64,000 nucleotides of DNA. Origin: Tabrizicola soli (GTDB lineage Bacteria; Pseudomonadota; Alphaproteobacteria; Rhodobacterales; Rhodobacteraceae). The stretch spans positions 1 to 64,000 of the forward strand of contig NZ_JAEACP010000012.1 in assembly GCF_015999335.1 (NCBI RefSeq). Reading direction: 5' to 3'. The position numbers and the translations under genes were made by a program. Shown in pieces: positions 32,023 to 39,835 of the stretch (position 1 is the first letter of the stretch; each line of letters opens with the position of its first letter). The notes beneath the pieces were generated by a model, which was not told the origin of the DNA, made no database searches, and worked only from the letters and a program-made list of their open reading frames with translations.

Positions 32023-32690
32023 TGCCCAACGTGCAGGTCCTGCGTCGTGCGCCTGGGCTGATGCCGCGCCCGACCCGCGCTTACGTGATGGCCGAGCATG
32101 GCCCGTGCGAGCGCGCGCTGTTGCTGCGCCAACGCATTGGGATGGCGCTGGCCATCCTCGCGGCCGCCGAGACGCAGCCGGGCCTCGACCCGCGCGCCGC
32201 TGCGCACTGTGCCAGGCTTCGCGCCCAGATTGCGCACCTGCCGACGGCCTGGGAGGGCGCGTTCGGTCGATCGTGGGAGGACGGGCGCCAGCTGCATTGG
32301 CTGGAGACCGCACAGAAGCGCGGCCCAGCCGCGCTGGCGTTGCTTGCCCAGGCCTACCCGTGCGGCAGCCACCGCCGGCCCCTGGACGAATACCCGCCAT
32401 GGCAAGCCGCCCGCGCGACGTGCCTGGCCATCCGGGCCGATGCCGAGCGCGAGGCGCGCCTGGAGATGGACCGCCGCCGCCAGGTCCTGCGCGAGCACAT
32501 AGCCAGCGCCCGCATGGAGGAAGCCATCCGCGCCGCCCGCACCGCGCGCCGGTGGGAAGAGGCGCAACGCCGCCAAGCCCAGGCCGAGCGCCGCCGGCAG
32601 GAACAGGAGCTCCGCGCGTTCCGCACGGGCACGCAGCGCCGGGTGCGGTTCCCGAACGAGCGGCGCAAGCAGCGGGTCCGCAGTCGCTGA
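32019..32690 (+). CDS. Arg-rich coiled-coil protein (223 aa)
   Basis: Residues 1-130 are Ala/Leu/Arg-rich helices with several Cys and Trp. Residues 135-200 form a continuous charged helix (EAIRAARTARRWEEAQRRQA) likely to be a coiled coil. The tail is strongly basic (RRVRFPNERRKQRVRSR), suggesting nucleic-acid binding. Function is unknown. A GTCCCGC/GCGGGGC hairpin ends the transcript just after the stop. Confidence 0.65.
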   Translation: MMPNVQVLRRAPGLMPRPTRAYVMAEHGPCERALLLRQRIGMALAILAAAETQPGLDPRAAAHCARLRAQIAHLPTAWEGAFGRSWEDGRQLHWLETAQKRGPAALALLAQAYPCGSHRRPLDEYPPWQAARATCLAIRADAEREARLEMDRRRQVLREHIASARMEEAIRAARTARRWEEAQRRQAQAERRRQEQELRAFRTGTQRRVRFPNERRKQRVRSR

Positions 32691-32694
32691 AATG

Positions 32695-32712
32695 GTCCCG
32701 CTTTGGCGGGGC
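32695..32712 (+). terminator. Hairpin terminator after the 223-aa gene
   Basis: GTCCCGC-TTTG-GCGGGGC, then an A/T-rich stretch with several T-runs (CTTTCTTTGTTTTATTTT). Confidence 0.6.
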
Positions 32713-32741
32713 CTATCAACTTTCTTTGTTTTATTTTCAAT

Positions 32742-32782
32742 GACTTATGCGATTTTTTAGGTTTTGGCTCCATATTCTTTGC
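32742..32782 (+). promoter_or_regulatory. A/T-rich conserved upstream element, copy 2
   Basis: GACTTATGCGATTTTTTAGG followed by TTTTGGCTCCATATTCTTTG. It is nearly identical to copy 1 and shares the downstream GCGGGACGCAT. Confidence 0.6.
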
Positions 32783-32870
32783 AGACCCGTGAGGCGGGAC
32801 GCATATGGAATGTATGGGAAGCAATCAAGCGGCCCAACGCCCGAAACAGGGCACAACAGGAGAGAAGACC

Positions 32871-33323
32871 ATGCGCCCACACCACGTTGAACTTGTCGAC
32901 ACGCTGATCGCCTACGTCGGGGCACGGATGCCAAACGACCCGTATGCGGTTTCCATGCTCGAGCTCGCGAGCACGCTGGACCAAGACGATTTTGCTGGAA
33001 GCGTCGCGGTCGGCGCGCTTTTGACGCGCGTCCTCAAGGGCGTCGTGTCGGAGATGTCTTTTCGCGCAGTCCCCTTCGATCGCAAGAAGACGCTGGAGGC
33101 AATCGACGCGCGTAATGCGAAGGACCCCATCCACATCACCACGATCTACAACATCGTGACGCCTTACAAGATGGGCGATGTCTGGAAAGATGCTTTCGAC
33201 GGCAAGACGCACGAAGAGATGATGCAGGCGATCCTCGAGCTCCATCTCGCAGGCTACCCTGTTTTTGCGATGGGGCAAACAGAAGGCGATCTGCGGCGCG
33301 TGCGGGAGATGAGCGCGGAATGA
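32871..33323 (+). CDS. Unknown prophage protein (150 aa)
   Basis: MRPHHVELVDTLIAYVGARM..., mainly helical with no enzyme motif seen. AGGAGAGAAGACC precedes the ATG. Downstream of copy 2 of the A/T-rich element, it is likely an early gene. Its stop overlaps the start of the 59-aa gene. Confidence 0.7.
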   Translation: MRPHHVELVDTLIAYVGARMPNDPYAVSMLELASTLDQDDFAGSVAVGALLTRVLKGVVSEMSFRAVPFDRKKTLEAIDARNAKDPIHITTIYNIVTPYKMGDVWKDAFDGKTHEEMMQAILELHLAGYPVFAMGQTEGDLRRVREMSAE

Positions 33324-33499
33324 AACCCACCGCCCACGACCTCCTACGCAGCGCGGCTCGGTTCGGAGCCGCGCCGACGCAGGACGTCCGGCTGGCGCAC
33401 CTGTGCGACCCGAGTCCGGATGTGCGCCGGTTGGCCTGGTTGGAGCTGTTGAAGAGGTGTCCTGGTTATCGCAGGCTGGAAGAGGCCAGGGCGCGCTAA
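33320..33499 (+). CDS. Small basic protein (59 aa)
   Basis: MKPTAHDLLRSAARFGAAPT... and a C-terminal half DVRRLAWLELLKRCPGYRRL. The ATG overlaps the previous stop (ATGA). It ends 4 bases inside the convergent VRR-NUC gene. Basic helices suggest DNA binding, unproven. Confidence 0.55.
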   Translation: MKPTAHDLLRSAARFGAAPTQDVRLAHLCDPSPDVRRLAWLELLKRCPGYRRLEEARAR

Positions 33500-33972
33500 G
33501 CCGCGCCCTTCTTCATGGCAGCCCGCGCAGCCGCAACGCGAGCGGCCAGGGCGGCACGCTCTTGTGGTGTCGGGGCGACTGCGTTCCACACGGCCTCGAC
33601 CGCCTCTTCTGCCGACCGCGGCATGACGTAGACACCGCCCGCTCGTTCGATGTTGCGCTGGAAGACCTTCTGCGCAGCCCTCTGCCTGCCGGTCGCAGTC
33701 TTCATCTCGACGCCGATCCAGCGCCCCTCGAGCGAGCCCTGGACGTCGTTCCCGCCCTCGATGCCGTAAGACACGACCGGGAGGGTGGCGATGGTGCGCA
33801 GCACGGCCGCGAGGCCGCCCCGCGCATAGGCCGCTTTGAGGCGCTTGGGCAGCGCACGGATGGACGAGTAGGGCACACCGGATCCCACGTCGCACGTCCA
33901 GAACAGCCCGAGGGGTGCAAACGCCGCGGACAGCAGCAGCTCCGCCTTCTTCTGGTCGGTTCTCTCGCTCAT
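33496..33972 (-). CDS. VRR-NUC domain nuclease
   Basis: A 158-residue PD-(D/E)XK-type nuclease. The VRR-NUC pattern is clear: GNDVQGSLEGRWIGVEMKTA (Asp in NDVQG, Glu and Lys in GVEMK), then QRAAQKVFQRNIERAGGVYV. Stand-alone phage VRR-NUC proteins act on branched DNA and are usually paired with an SF2 helicase, as here, where the genes overlap by 4 bases. The pair runs against the surrounding plus-strand genes and has its own late-class promoter. Confidence 0.85.
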   Translation of the reverse strand: MSERTDQKKAELLLSAAFAPLGLFWTCDVGSGVPYSSIRALPKRLKAAYARGGLAAVLRTIATLPVVSYGIEGGNDVQGSLEGRWIGVEMKTATGRQRAAQKVFQRNIERAGGVYVMPRSAEEAVEAVWNAVAPTPQERAALAARVAAARAAMKKGAA

Positions 33973-35564
33973 GCCGCCTCCTGTTCCTCTGGTGGTGCCA
34001 TGGCGACGCGCAGGGCCTCCCGCAGCTCTTCCAGCTTGGCGTGCTCTTTGAACCCGGACTCGGCCAGGTCGACTCCGATGGCGATCGCCTCTTCCAGGCG
34101 GCCGTCCTTGACCGCTTTCATGGCCCGGCCCTGCAGCTGGTGAAACGCCGCGAACTTGGCGTTCTTCGCGCCGGCCGAGCGCAGCGCCCGAACCTTGCCT
34201 TCATAGAACCGCTCGCGCTTGATGGCCTTCTGGGCCTGTGCGTGTGCCGCCTCTTCCTCTTGGCGTTGGACCAGGCGCATCTCCGCGGCGACCGCGGCCG
34301 GTATGCGCGGGTCCGGCCCGTGCTCTGTGCCGCAGTAGGGGCACACCGTCGCCGGGGTCTGGTAGACTTGGAGGCACGCGTCGCACCGCCGGCTGGAGAT
34401 GTCCTCGCCGTCCTCGGTGTGGGTGTGCTTCTTCCTGGTGGGCTCTTCGCCTTCCAGGCACCAGGTTCTGGCCTTCAGCGGGTGGCCGTGCCGGTGCCAG
34501 TTGCCCGCGCAGTCCACGACCGTGGCGCGGGGCTTGGGGCCGGCCGCGATGGCCGCCAGGCGCCCCGGCATGGTGTCCAGGTCGAATCCGTCCGCGTAGA
34601 CCGTCCGCAGGACCCGGCCAACCTGTTGGAGGTAGAGGGACAGGCTTTGGGTTGGCCTCATGAGCAGGCAGGCATCGATGGATGGCAGATCGAAGCCTTC
34701 CGATATGACGTCGACGCAGCACAGGACTCTGGTTTCGCCTCGTGCCAGGCGCGCCAGTTTTCCGCTCCGGACCTCTCCCTGGTCCTCGCCCAGCAGGACT
34801 TCGGCCGGGATGCCCGCTGCGTTGAACGCCGCAGCGGCCATCTCCGCGTGTTTCTTGGAGCAGCAGAAGGCCACGGCCGTCCCGCCTGGACGGACGTAGC
34901 GCTGGAACGACAGGACCGCGTTGCCGAACACCCGCGACCGTTCCAGGGCGGCCTCCATGGCCTCCTGGTCGAAATCCCCGCCGCGCGAACTGACGCCGCG
35001 CATGTCGGGCACGAACGGCGCCCAAACGTCCACGTCTGTGAGGTAGCCCTGCTCGACGAACCAGGCGGGCGGCGGGCCGTCGATGTGTGCGTCGAAGATG
35101 CCCTGGAAGCCCTTGCCGTCCAGGCGCCACAGGGTCGCCGTGAATCCGATGCGGTAAGCGTCGGGCCAGCCGTTCAAGAATGCCATGTATCCGTCGGCCG
35201 GGGAATGGTGGCACTCGTCGATAAGGACCACGTCGGGCACGGGCAGCTTGTCCCAGCGCTTCGCCAGTGTGGGGGCCATCGCCACCTGGATCGTCTTCCA
35301 CGGTTCGAACGGCGCCCAAGGTGCGACGATTCCAGGATCGCCGCCGGCCGCCCTGATGCGCTTCGCCTGGTCGCGGGCGATCTCTTCACGCGGGACCGTC
35401 ACCACGACTCTCTTGCCTGCCTGCGCCAGCTGGACCGCCGTCTCTGCTTCGAGGGTGCCCTTGCCCGTGCCCGTCGGCAGCGTGATGACCGGTGCGCGGG
35501 CGTCGCCCTTGATGGCTGCGAAGGCCCGGCGCTTGGCCGTGGTCTGGTAATCTCTGGCGGCCAA
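33969..35564 (-). CDS. SF2 DEAD/DEAH-type helicase with zinc motif
   Basis: A 531-residue ATP-dependent helicase. Motifs: Walker A LPTGTGKG (29-36), DECHH (about 115-119), GFTATLWRLDG, VISEGFDLP and LQQVGRVLRT (motif VI). A C-x2-C...C-x2-C cluster (CDACLQ...CPYCG) near residues 415-440 may bind zinc and the C-terminus is a long helical region. It probably processes recombination or replication forks with the VRR-NUC partner. The only plausible start is TTG at 35564, with GGGGGA seven bases upstream; the first internal ATG would delete the Walker A motif. Confidence 0.87.
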   Translation of the reverse strand: MAARDYQTTAKRRAFAAIKGDARAPVITLPTGTGKGTLEAETAVQLAQAGKRVVVTVPREEIARDQAKRIRAAGGDPGIVAPWAPFEPWKTIQVAMAPTLAKRWDKLPVPDVVLIDECHHSPADGYMAFLNGWPDAYRIGFTATLWRLDGKGFQGIFDAHIDGPPPAWFVEQGYLTDVDVWAPFVPDMRGVSSRGGDFDQEAMEAALERSRVFGNAVLSFQRYVRPGGTAVAFCCSKKHAEMAAAAFNAAGIPAEVLLGEDQGEVRSGKLARLARGETRVLCCVDVISEGFDLPSIDACLLMRPTQSLSLYLQQVGRVLRTVYADGFDLDTMPGRLAAIAAGPKPRATVVDCAGNWHRHGHPLKARTWCLEGEEPTRKKHTHTEDGEDISSRRCDACLQVYQTPATVCPYCGTEHGPDPRIPAAVAAEMRLVQRQEEEAAHAQAQKAIKRERFYEGKVRALRSAGAKNAKFAAFHQLQGRAMKAVKDGRLEEAIAIGVDLAESGFKEHAKLEELREALRVAMAPPEEQEAA

Positions 35565-35589
35565 AAGAAATCCCCCGCGGGTTGCGCGG

Positions 35590-35606
35590 GGGATATCGGT
35601 CCAGGC
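35590..35606 (-). promoter_or_regulatory. Late-class phage promoter core for helicase/nuclease genes
   Basis: Minus strand GCCTGGACCGATATCCCC, 27 bp before the TTG start. The distal box reads AAGCGAGAC instead of GTGCGGAAA, so only the proximal half is fully conserved. Confidence 0.6.
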
Positions 35607-35624
35607 GGGGCGTCTCGCTTGCCG

Positions 35625-36179
35625 TCAGAACAGCGGCGTGCCGGCGTCCTCGAAGAACTCGGTGGCGGTGGGTGCTGCTTTGGGCTTTCGACCGGCGGGC
35701 AACCGCCCCCGGTGTGCTTCAGCCGCAGTGGCCGCCCAACCCTTGGAGTAGCGCCGACGGCCGGCGATCAAGTCCTTGACACGCTGGACCGACAGGCCCG
35801 TGGCCGCGACGAGCTCCCGGCGCGTGCCCTGGGCCTTGGCGCCCGAGGTGTGGTGGAACGTGTGAATCTGGACGTCGGCGTTGCCGTGCTCTTGGAACAC
35901 GGACAGCTGCACGACCCGCGCGAGCAGGCCGGGGTCCGCCTCGACCAGGGCCGCGCTGCCTTTCAGTGTGAGCATGCTGTGGACATCGCGGGCGTGCCGA
36001 CGTGCGCCACCGGCGCCCAGCATGGCCGCCACGGTGTCGAGGTAGAGGTGCTGTCCCTTGCACCAATCGGCGGCGCTGAACCAGCCGCTGAGCAGCTTCC
36101 AGGGCGTGTCGCGGGTGTAGCTCGGGCTGCCGTTTGCGACGAAATCGAGCAGTTGGTCGGTGGGTGTTGGGGTGTTCAT
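35625..36179 (-). CDS. Possible DNA-binding protein (184 aa)
   Basis: A 184-residue protein with a candidate helix-turn-helix near residues 135-155 (RELVAATGLSVQRVKDLIAG) followed by a basic stretch (RRRYSKGW). The N-terminal two thirds look like a helical sensing or oligomerisation part (DTVAAMLGAGGARRHARD). It is transcribed divergently from erf, with candidate promoters of both orientations between. It is one of two regulator candidates in the prophage, but no named repressor family is evident. Confidence 0.6.
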   Translation of the reverse strand: MNTPTPTDQLLDFVANGSPSYTRDTPWKLLSGWFSAADWCKGQHLYLDTVAAMLGAGGARRHARDVHSMLTLKGSAALVEADPGLLARVVQLSVFQEHGNADVQIHTFHHTSGAKAQGTRRELVAATGLSVQRVKDLIAGRRRYSKGWAATAAEAHRGRLPAGRKPKAAPTATEFFEDAGTPLF

Positions 36180-36205
36180 GGGGTGTCTCCTTTTGGTTGG
36201 CGATC

Positions 36206-36238
36206 GGGAAATAGGGACACGGACCCACGATCCAAAAC
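36206..36238 (-). promoter_or_regulatory. Candidate phage promoter (TTTTGGATC...CCCTATTTC)
   Basis: Minus strand TTTTGGATCGTGGG, then TCCGTGTCCCTATTTCC. The right half is identical to the plus-strand element at 44719-44750 (CCGTGTCCCTATTTCC). It drives the 184-aa gene. Confidence 0.6.
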
Positions 36239-36336
36239 AAAATCGATGCGAACGACCAGGCGCAATACCGCCAAAAAGGTGCACCCCATAAGCCTCTGAT
36301 ATGGATCACGAAAAATATGGGCACCGACGCGCTTTC

Positions 36337-36368
36337 TTTTTGGGAAGCGCCTCGGATGGACCCATCTG
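36337..36368 (+). promoter_or_regulatory. Early-class phage promoter of the erf/exonuclease genes
   Basis: TTTTTGGGAAG (36337-36347), exactly 13 bases, CCCATCTG (36361-36368). Same layout as at the sigma and ssb genes. Confidence 0.75.
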
Positions 36369-36404
36369 AACCTCACGAGCAGCGCCAGCAGAAGGAAGAA
36401 CCCC

Positions 36405-37319
36405 ATGGCCAAGATTGAAACCATCGATGCAGAAACTGGCGAGGTCATCGACGCCACCCCGGTCGCACAGTCGGCGCCCATCGCCGTCCAGGCAACCACC
36501 GCCATCGCCACGACCGACCCCATGATGGCGATGATCGAGCGCGTGGTGCTTGACCCCAACGCGGACATCTCCAAGCTCGAGCGGTTGCTCGACATGAAGG
36601 AGCGCCTGGAAGACCGCGCCCGCGACGACGCGGCGGCCGGCGCCAAGCGCGCCTTCTTCGCCGCCCTGGCATCCGCCCAGGCCGAGATCCCCGTGGTCCT
36701 GCGCACCCGCAAGAACAGCTTCGCGGGCTACACTTACGCCGACCTGGCCGACATCGAGACCCAGGCCATGCCCATCATCCGCAAGCATGGCTTCGCCGTC
36801 GTGGCGCGGTCCGAGGCGGGCGGTGAGGCTGGCATGCAGCGCGTGCGCATGCAGGTGTCCCACGTCGCCGGGCACGTCGAAGACTTCGCCGACGACTTCC
36901 CGATCGACGCCGGCGGCAAGGACGGCAAGAGCAACAAGACCGGCGTGCAGGCCAAGGGCAGCACGACCAGCTACGGCCGTCGCTACATGCTCTGCGGCTT
37001 CTTCGGCATCGCCACGGCGGACGACGACGGCCAGGGCGGCCGCCGCGACCCGCGCGCGCGTGGTGTCCAGGCGCCGGCCGCAGCCCCGCAGCCCACGACG
37101 CTGTCCGGCCACCAGGTTAACACCCTCCGCAAGCTCATCGCCGAGTCTGCGTCGGAAGAGGCCAAGGTTCTGGCCTTCGCCAAGGCCGACTCCGTCGAGG
37201 AAATCGCGCCGGCCGACTACCCGCGTGTCGAGGGGCTGCTGAAGCGGAAGATCGCGGAAGCCAAGGCCAAGAAGGCCGAGGAAGCCGCCAAGCCCGCCGC
37301 TGAACCGGCCAAGGCCTGA
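36405..37319 (+). CDS. erf: ERF-family single-strand annealing recombinase
   Basis: A 304-residue ERF protein that anneals complementary single strands in phage recombination. The conserved ERF core is at residues about 65-210: RAFFAALASAQAEIPVVLR, then FAGYTYADLADIETQAMPII, HGFAVVARSE, and the STTSYGRRYMLCGFFGIATADDDG signature (here YGRRYMLCGFFGIA). The C-terminus is Ala/Lys-rich. It is followed by a lambda-type exonuclease gene, the classic pair that makes and then anneals 3' overhangs. Confidence 0.93.
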   Translation: MAKIETIDAETGEVIDATPVAQSAPIAVQATTAIATTDPMMAMIERVVLDPNADISKLERLLDMKERLEDRARDDAAAGAKRAFFAALASAQAEIPVVLRTRKNSFAGYTYADLADIETQAMPIIRKHGFAVVARSEAGGEAGMQRVRMQVSHVAGHVEDFADDFPIDAGGKDGKSNKTGVQAKGSTTSYGRRYMLCGFFGIATADDDGQGGRRDPRARGVQAPAAAPQPTTLSGHQVNTLRKLIAESASEEAKVLAFAKADSVEEIAPADYPRVEGLLKRKIAEAKAKKAEEAAKPAAEPAKA

Positions 37320-37373
37320 ACCCGAGGCGGGCCCACGCGGCCCGCCACCAAACCCCAACAGGAGAACACGGCC

Positions 37374-38123
37374 ATGGACGGCTCTTTCAACACAGACGGG
37401 CTCGAACTGCCCGCACCCGACCTCATCCTCCCCAACGGCGCCCAAGCCTGGCGCGCGGTCGAGCAGGGCAGCTGGGAGTGGCTCATGCTGCGCGCCGGCC
37501 TGCCCACCGCCTCGGAGCTCGCCTCGCTCCTGGTGAAGGGCAAGGACCCCAAGAAGGCCAACGGTCTTGGCGCGGGCGCCATCACATACGCCCACACCGT
37601 CGCCGCCGAGCTCATCCTGGGCGGGCCAGTCAGCAACTTCCAGGGCAATGAACACACCGAGCGCGGGCACGCTTTGGAGGGCGAGCTGGCCGACAACTAC
37701 GCGCTCTTGCGTGGCGTCGACCTCGACACGCTGGGCTTCATCCGCCTCGGCCGCTTCGGGTATTCCCCGGACCGCCTGGTGGGCGCCAACGGCCTGTTGG
37801 AGGTCAAGGCCCCGCAGCCGCACAAGGTCATCGGCATGCTGCGCGACGCTGACTTCCCGAGCGACTACCGCGCACAGTGCCTGGGCGGCCTGTATGCCAC
37901 CGACCGCGAATGGATCGACCTGGTGGCCGGCGCGCGGGACCTGCCCGAGTGCATCCGCCGCCTGGACCATGAGCGCGTGCGGGCCGAGGTGGAGGCCCTG
38001 CGCGACGCCCTGGACCGGTTCGTGGCTTACGTCGACGACACCGTGGCGTTCATCCGTGGGATCGCAGGCGACGGCCCGGACGCCGCCGCCCTGGCCCAGG
38101 CTCTGCCCGTCGCGGCCGAGTGA
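37374..38123 (+). CDS. YqaJ/lambda-type viral exonuclease
   Basis: A 249-residue nuclease of the PD-(D/E)XK family. Active-site residues are seen in GHALEGELADNYALL (Glu), GYSPDRLVGANGLLEVKAPQ (Asp in SPDRL, Glu and Lys in LEVKAP) and YRAQCLGGLYAT (Gln). It should digest the 5' strand of double-stranded ends, giving ERF its substrate. The gene begins 54 bases after erf in the same transcript and ends at a strong hairpin. Confidence 0.9.
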   Translation: MDGSFNTDGLELPAPDLILPNGAQAWRAVEQGSWEWLMLRAGLPTASELASLLVKGKDPKKANGLGAGAITYAHTVAAELILGGPVSNFQGNEHTERGHALEGELADNYALLRGVDLDTLGFIRLGRFGYSPDRLVGANGLLEVKAPQPHKVIGMLRDADFPSDYRAQCLGGLYATDREWIDLVAGARDLPECIRRLDHERVRAEVEALRDALDRFVAYVDDTVAFIRGIAGDGPDAAALAQALPVAAE

Positions 38124-38125
38124 AA

Positions 38126-38160
38126 GACCGGCCCCGCTTCGGCGGGGTCGCTTCACTTTG
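38126..38160 (+). terminator. Intrinsic terminator after the exonuclease gene
   Basis: CCCCGC-TTCG-GCGGGG core with flanking pairs (GACCGG.../...GGTC), then GCTTCACTTTGTTTT. Confidence 0.75.
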
Positions 38161-38177
38161 TTTTATTGTTTTTCAAA

Positions 38178-38217
38178 AGCTTATAAGATTTTCTCCGTTT
38201 CGGCTCCGTATTTTTTG
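38178..38217 (+). promoter_or_regulatory. A/T-rich conserved upstream element, copy 3
   Basis: AGCTTATAAGATTTTCTCCG followed by TTTCGGCTCCGTATTTTTTG. It is the most diverged copy. It precedes the chain of overlapping small genes from 38289. Confidence 0.55.
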
Positions 38218-38288
38218 GAGTGGTCCCACGTGGTCCCTAATTGATTTGCACGGGAGCGATGGACGCCCCGCCAACCAGGAGAGAGACC

Positions 38289-38555
38289 ATGGCCACCGCA
38301 ACTTTCGAGGACGACATCACCTACGCCACATGCCCGGTTTTTGACCGGGAGCACGTCGCGGCTTTCAACGACGCCACACTCCCGCTCGAGTATGAAATCT
38401 GGGAGGGATGCCAGGGCGACGAACAGTTCGACTGGGAAGTTGGTATCAACCTGCGCCTCATCCGGGCCGAGATTGTCCGCCGCGCCCAAGCCGAGCCCGC
38501 GAACGGCGCGCTCCGCGCCTTCGCCGAAGCCAAAGGCATTGAGGTGGCAGCATGA
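38289..38555 (+). CDS. Small acidic protein (88 aa), first of an overlapping chain
   Basis: MATATFEDDITYATCPVFDR..., negatively charged in its middle (EYEIWEGCQGDEQFDWE). AGGAGAGAGACC precedes the ATG. It ends KGIEVAA with GAGGTGGCAGC acting as ribosome site for the next gene, whose ATG overlaps the stop. Highly acidic early phage proteins are sometimes DNA mimics, but this is only an idea. Confidence 0.65.
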   Translation: MATATFEDDITYATCPVFDREHVAAFNDATLPLEYEIWEGCQGDEQFDWEVGINLRLIRAEIVRRAQAEPANGALRAFAEAKGIEVAA

Positions 38556-38863
38556 GCAAGGCACCCATCTTCACACCTTTACAGGCCCAGGCGTTTCTCG
38601 ACGACCTCGCTGCCGTCTTCGCCAAGCATGGCGCTTATGTGGACTACGACGGGAAGCTCTCTGCGATGGAGGACGAGTTCAAGTATGTCGCGATCGACAG
38701 CGAAATGGACATCACCTTCAGCGAGTATGACGCGCGCACAGACGACACAGAGTGGTTTAGCGACGATCCGCCCTTTGCCGTCTCCCGTATAGCGCAAACG
38801 GCCCACGCCCGCCTCGCGGATGCCGCACGTCTCGCATCAGTCCACGCAGAGGTGGCAGCATGA
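38552..38863 (+). CDS. Small acidic protein (103 aa)
   Basis: MSKAPIFTPLQAQAFLDDLA... with an acidic middle (DSEMDITFSEYDARTDDTEW). No family is recognised. It is coupled to both neighbours by 4-base overlaps and again ends in EVAA encoded by GAGGTGGCAGCA. Confidence 0.65.
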   Translation: MSKAPIFTPLQAQAFLDDLAAVFAKHGAYVDYDGKLSAMEDEFKYVAIDSEMDITFSEYDARTDDTEWFSDDPPFAVSRIAQTAHARLADAARLASVHAEVAA

Positions 38864-39120
38864 ACACCGCACCCGAAACAGAGGGCGTCGTCCTGGTCCA
38901 GCCCGAGACCGTCGCTGCGACGATGGAGATCCTGGAAGAGGCCTTGGCGGCCACCGAGGCCGATCTGTGGCGGGACGACGAGCGGGGTGGGGAGGGCCAT
39001 TACCACACAGCACACCTCGCGTATTTCCGAACCTATCGGGACCTTTGCTGCGCGGTTGAAACCGGTGATGCAGGAGCGGCGCAGCGGATCGTCGCGCAGT
39101 TTGAAGAGGTGGAAGCATGA
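38860..39120 (+). CDS. Small protein (86 aa)
   Basis: MNTAPETEGVVLVQPETVAA..., mainly helical, with a His/Tyr-rich middle (GEGHYHTAHLAYFRTYRDL). It ends QFEEVEA, the SD-encoding end GAGGTGGAAGC. Function unknown. Confidence 0.65.
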   Translation: MNTAPETEGVVLVQPETVAATMEILEEALAATEADLWRDDERGGEGHYHTAHLAYFRTYRDLCCAVETGDAGAAQRIVAQFEEVEA

Positions 39121-39473
39121 GCGCGCACGCAAAACTCGCCTTTGTCGCGGAAGCTACCCGCATCGCAGCGGACATGTCCTCTGGAGCACGGCTTTGCTTT
39201 AGCGAACCGGAGTTCGACCACAACGACAGCACGGCCTGGTTCCCGATGCCGGAAACAGGCGGCTGGGGCCTTTCAATCCGGGGATACCAAAACGGCAAGG
39301 ACAAGGGCTGGAGTGTTTGCATTGGCTATCACGACATAACCGGTGAGATGGTCAACAGGTTCTCAGTCCTGGTCGCCGGTTTTGGGGTGGAAGATGTGGC
39401 TCCGAAGCTTATTGAACAGATGCGGAGCCATGTCCTGGCCAGCCTCAAGCGCCTCGAGGGGGATCTGATATGA
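39117..39473 (+). CDS. Small protein (118 aa)
   Basis: MSAHAKLAFVAEATRIAADM..., with an alpha/beta pattern (LSIRGYQNGKDKGWSVCIGY). No motif is recognised. Overlaps both neighbours by 4 bases. Confidence 0.65.
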   Translation: MSAHAKLAFVAEATRIAADMSSGARLCFSEPEFDHNDSTAWFPMPETGGWGLSIRGYQNGKDKGWSVCIGYHDITGEMVNRFSVLVAGFGVEDVAPKLIEQMRSHVLASLKRLEGDLI

Positions 39474-39673
39474 CCGCTCACATCTGCAGCCACCTCGGCA
39501 CCCGCGCGCTCGCCCACATCTCCCAGCGCGACTGGCCCGAAGGCCTGGTCCAGACCGGCCACGAGGACAACGAGACCTGGCTCTACCAGGACGGCCGCCC
39601 AGTGCGCCATCTGGGCACAGCGGAGGCCTGGAACCTACTGAACCCGGAAAGGACCTTATGCCCCACCTCCTGA
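39470..39673 (+). CDS. Small protein (67 aa)
   Basis: MTAHICSHLGTRALAHISQR..., with a WPEGLVQTGHEDNETWLYQDG segment. Overlaps the previous gene by 4 bases and the next by 16. Function unknown. Confidence 0.6.
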   Translation: MTAHICSHLGTRALAHISQRDWPEGLVQTGHEDNETWLYQDGRPVRHLGTAEAWNLLNPERTLCPTS

Positions 39674-39807
39674 TCGTCCTCGACGCCGCTGACCAAGACG
39701 CCCGCCTCGCCGCGGGCGTTTTGCTTTCCCCTGGGCCCACGCTTCTCGAAGCTGCGAAGCGCGCGACCAGCGTCCGAAGCGTAGACATGAACGAACGGCC
39801 AACATAG
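39658..39807 (+). CDS. Small protein (49 aa)
   Basis: MPHLLIVLDAADQDARLAAG..., overlapping the previous gene. GGAAAGGACC precedes the ATG. Its stop is 29 bases before the methyltransferase ATG. Short but with a good ribosome site. Confidence 0.5.
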   Translation: MPHLLIVLDAADQDARLAAGVLLSPGPTLLEAAKRATSVRSVDMNERPT

Positions 39808-39835
39808 AGTGACCCACCAAAGGAATCCCGTCCCG

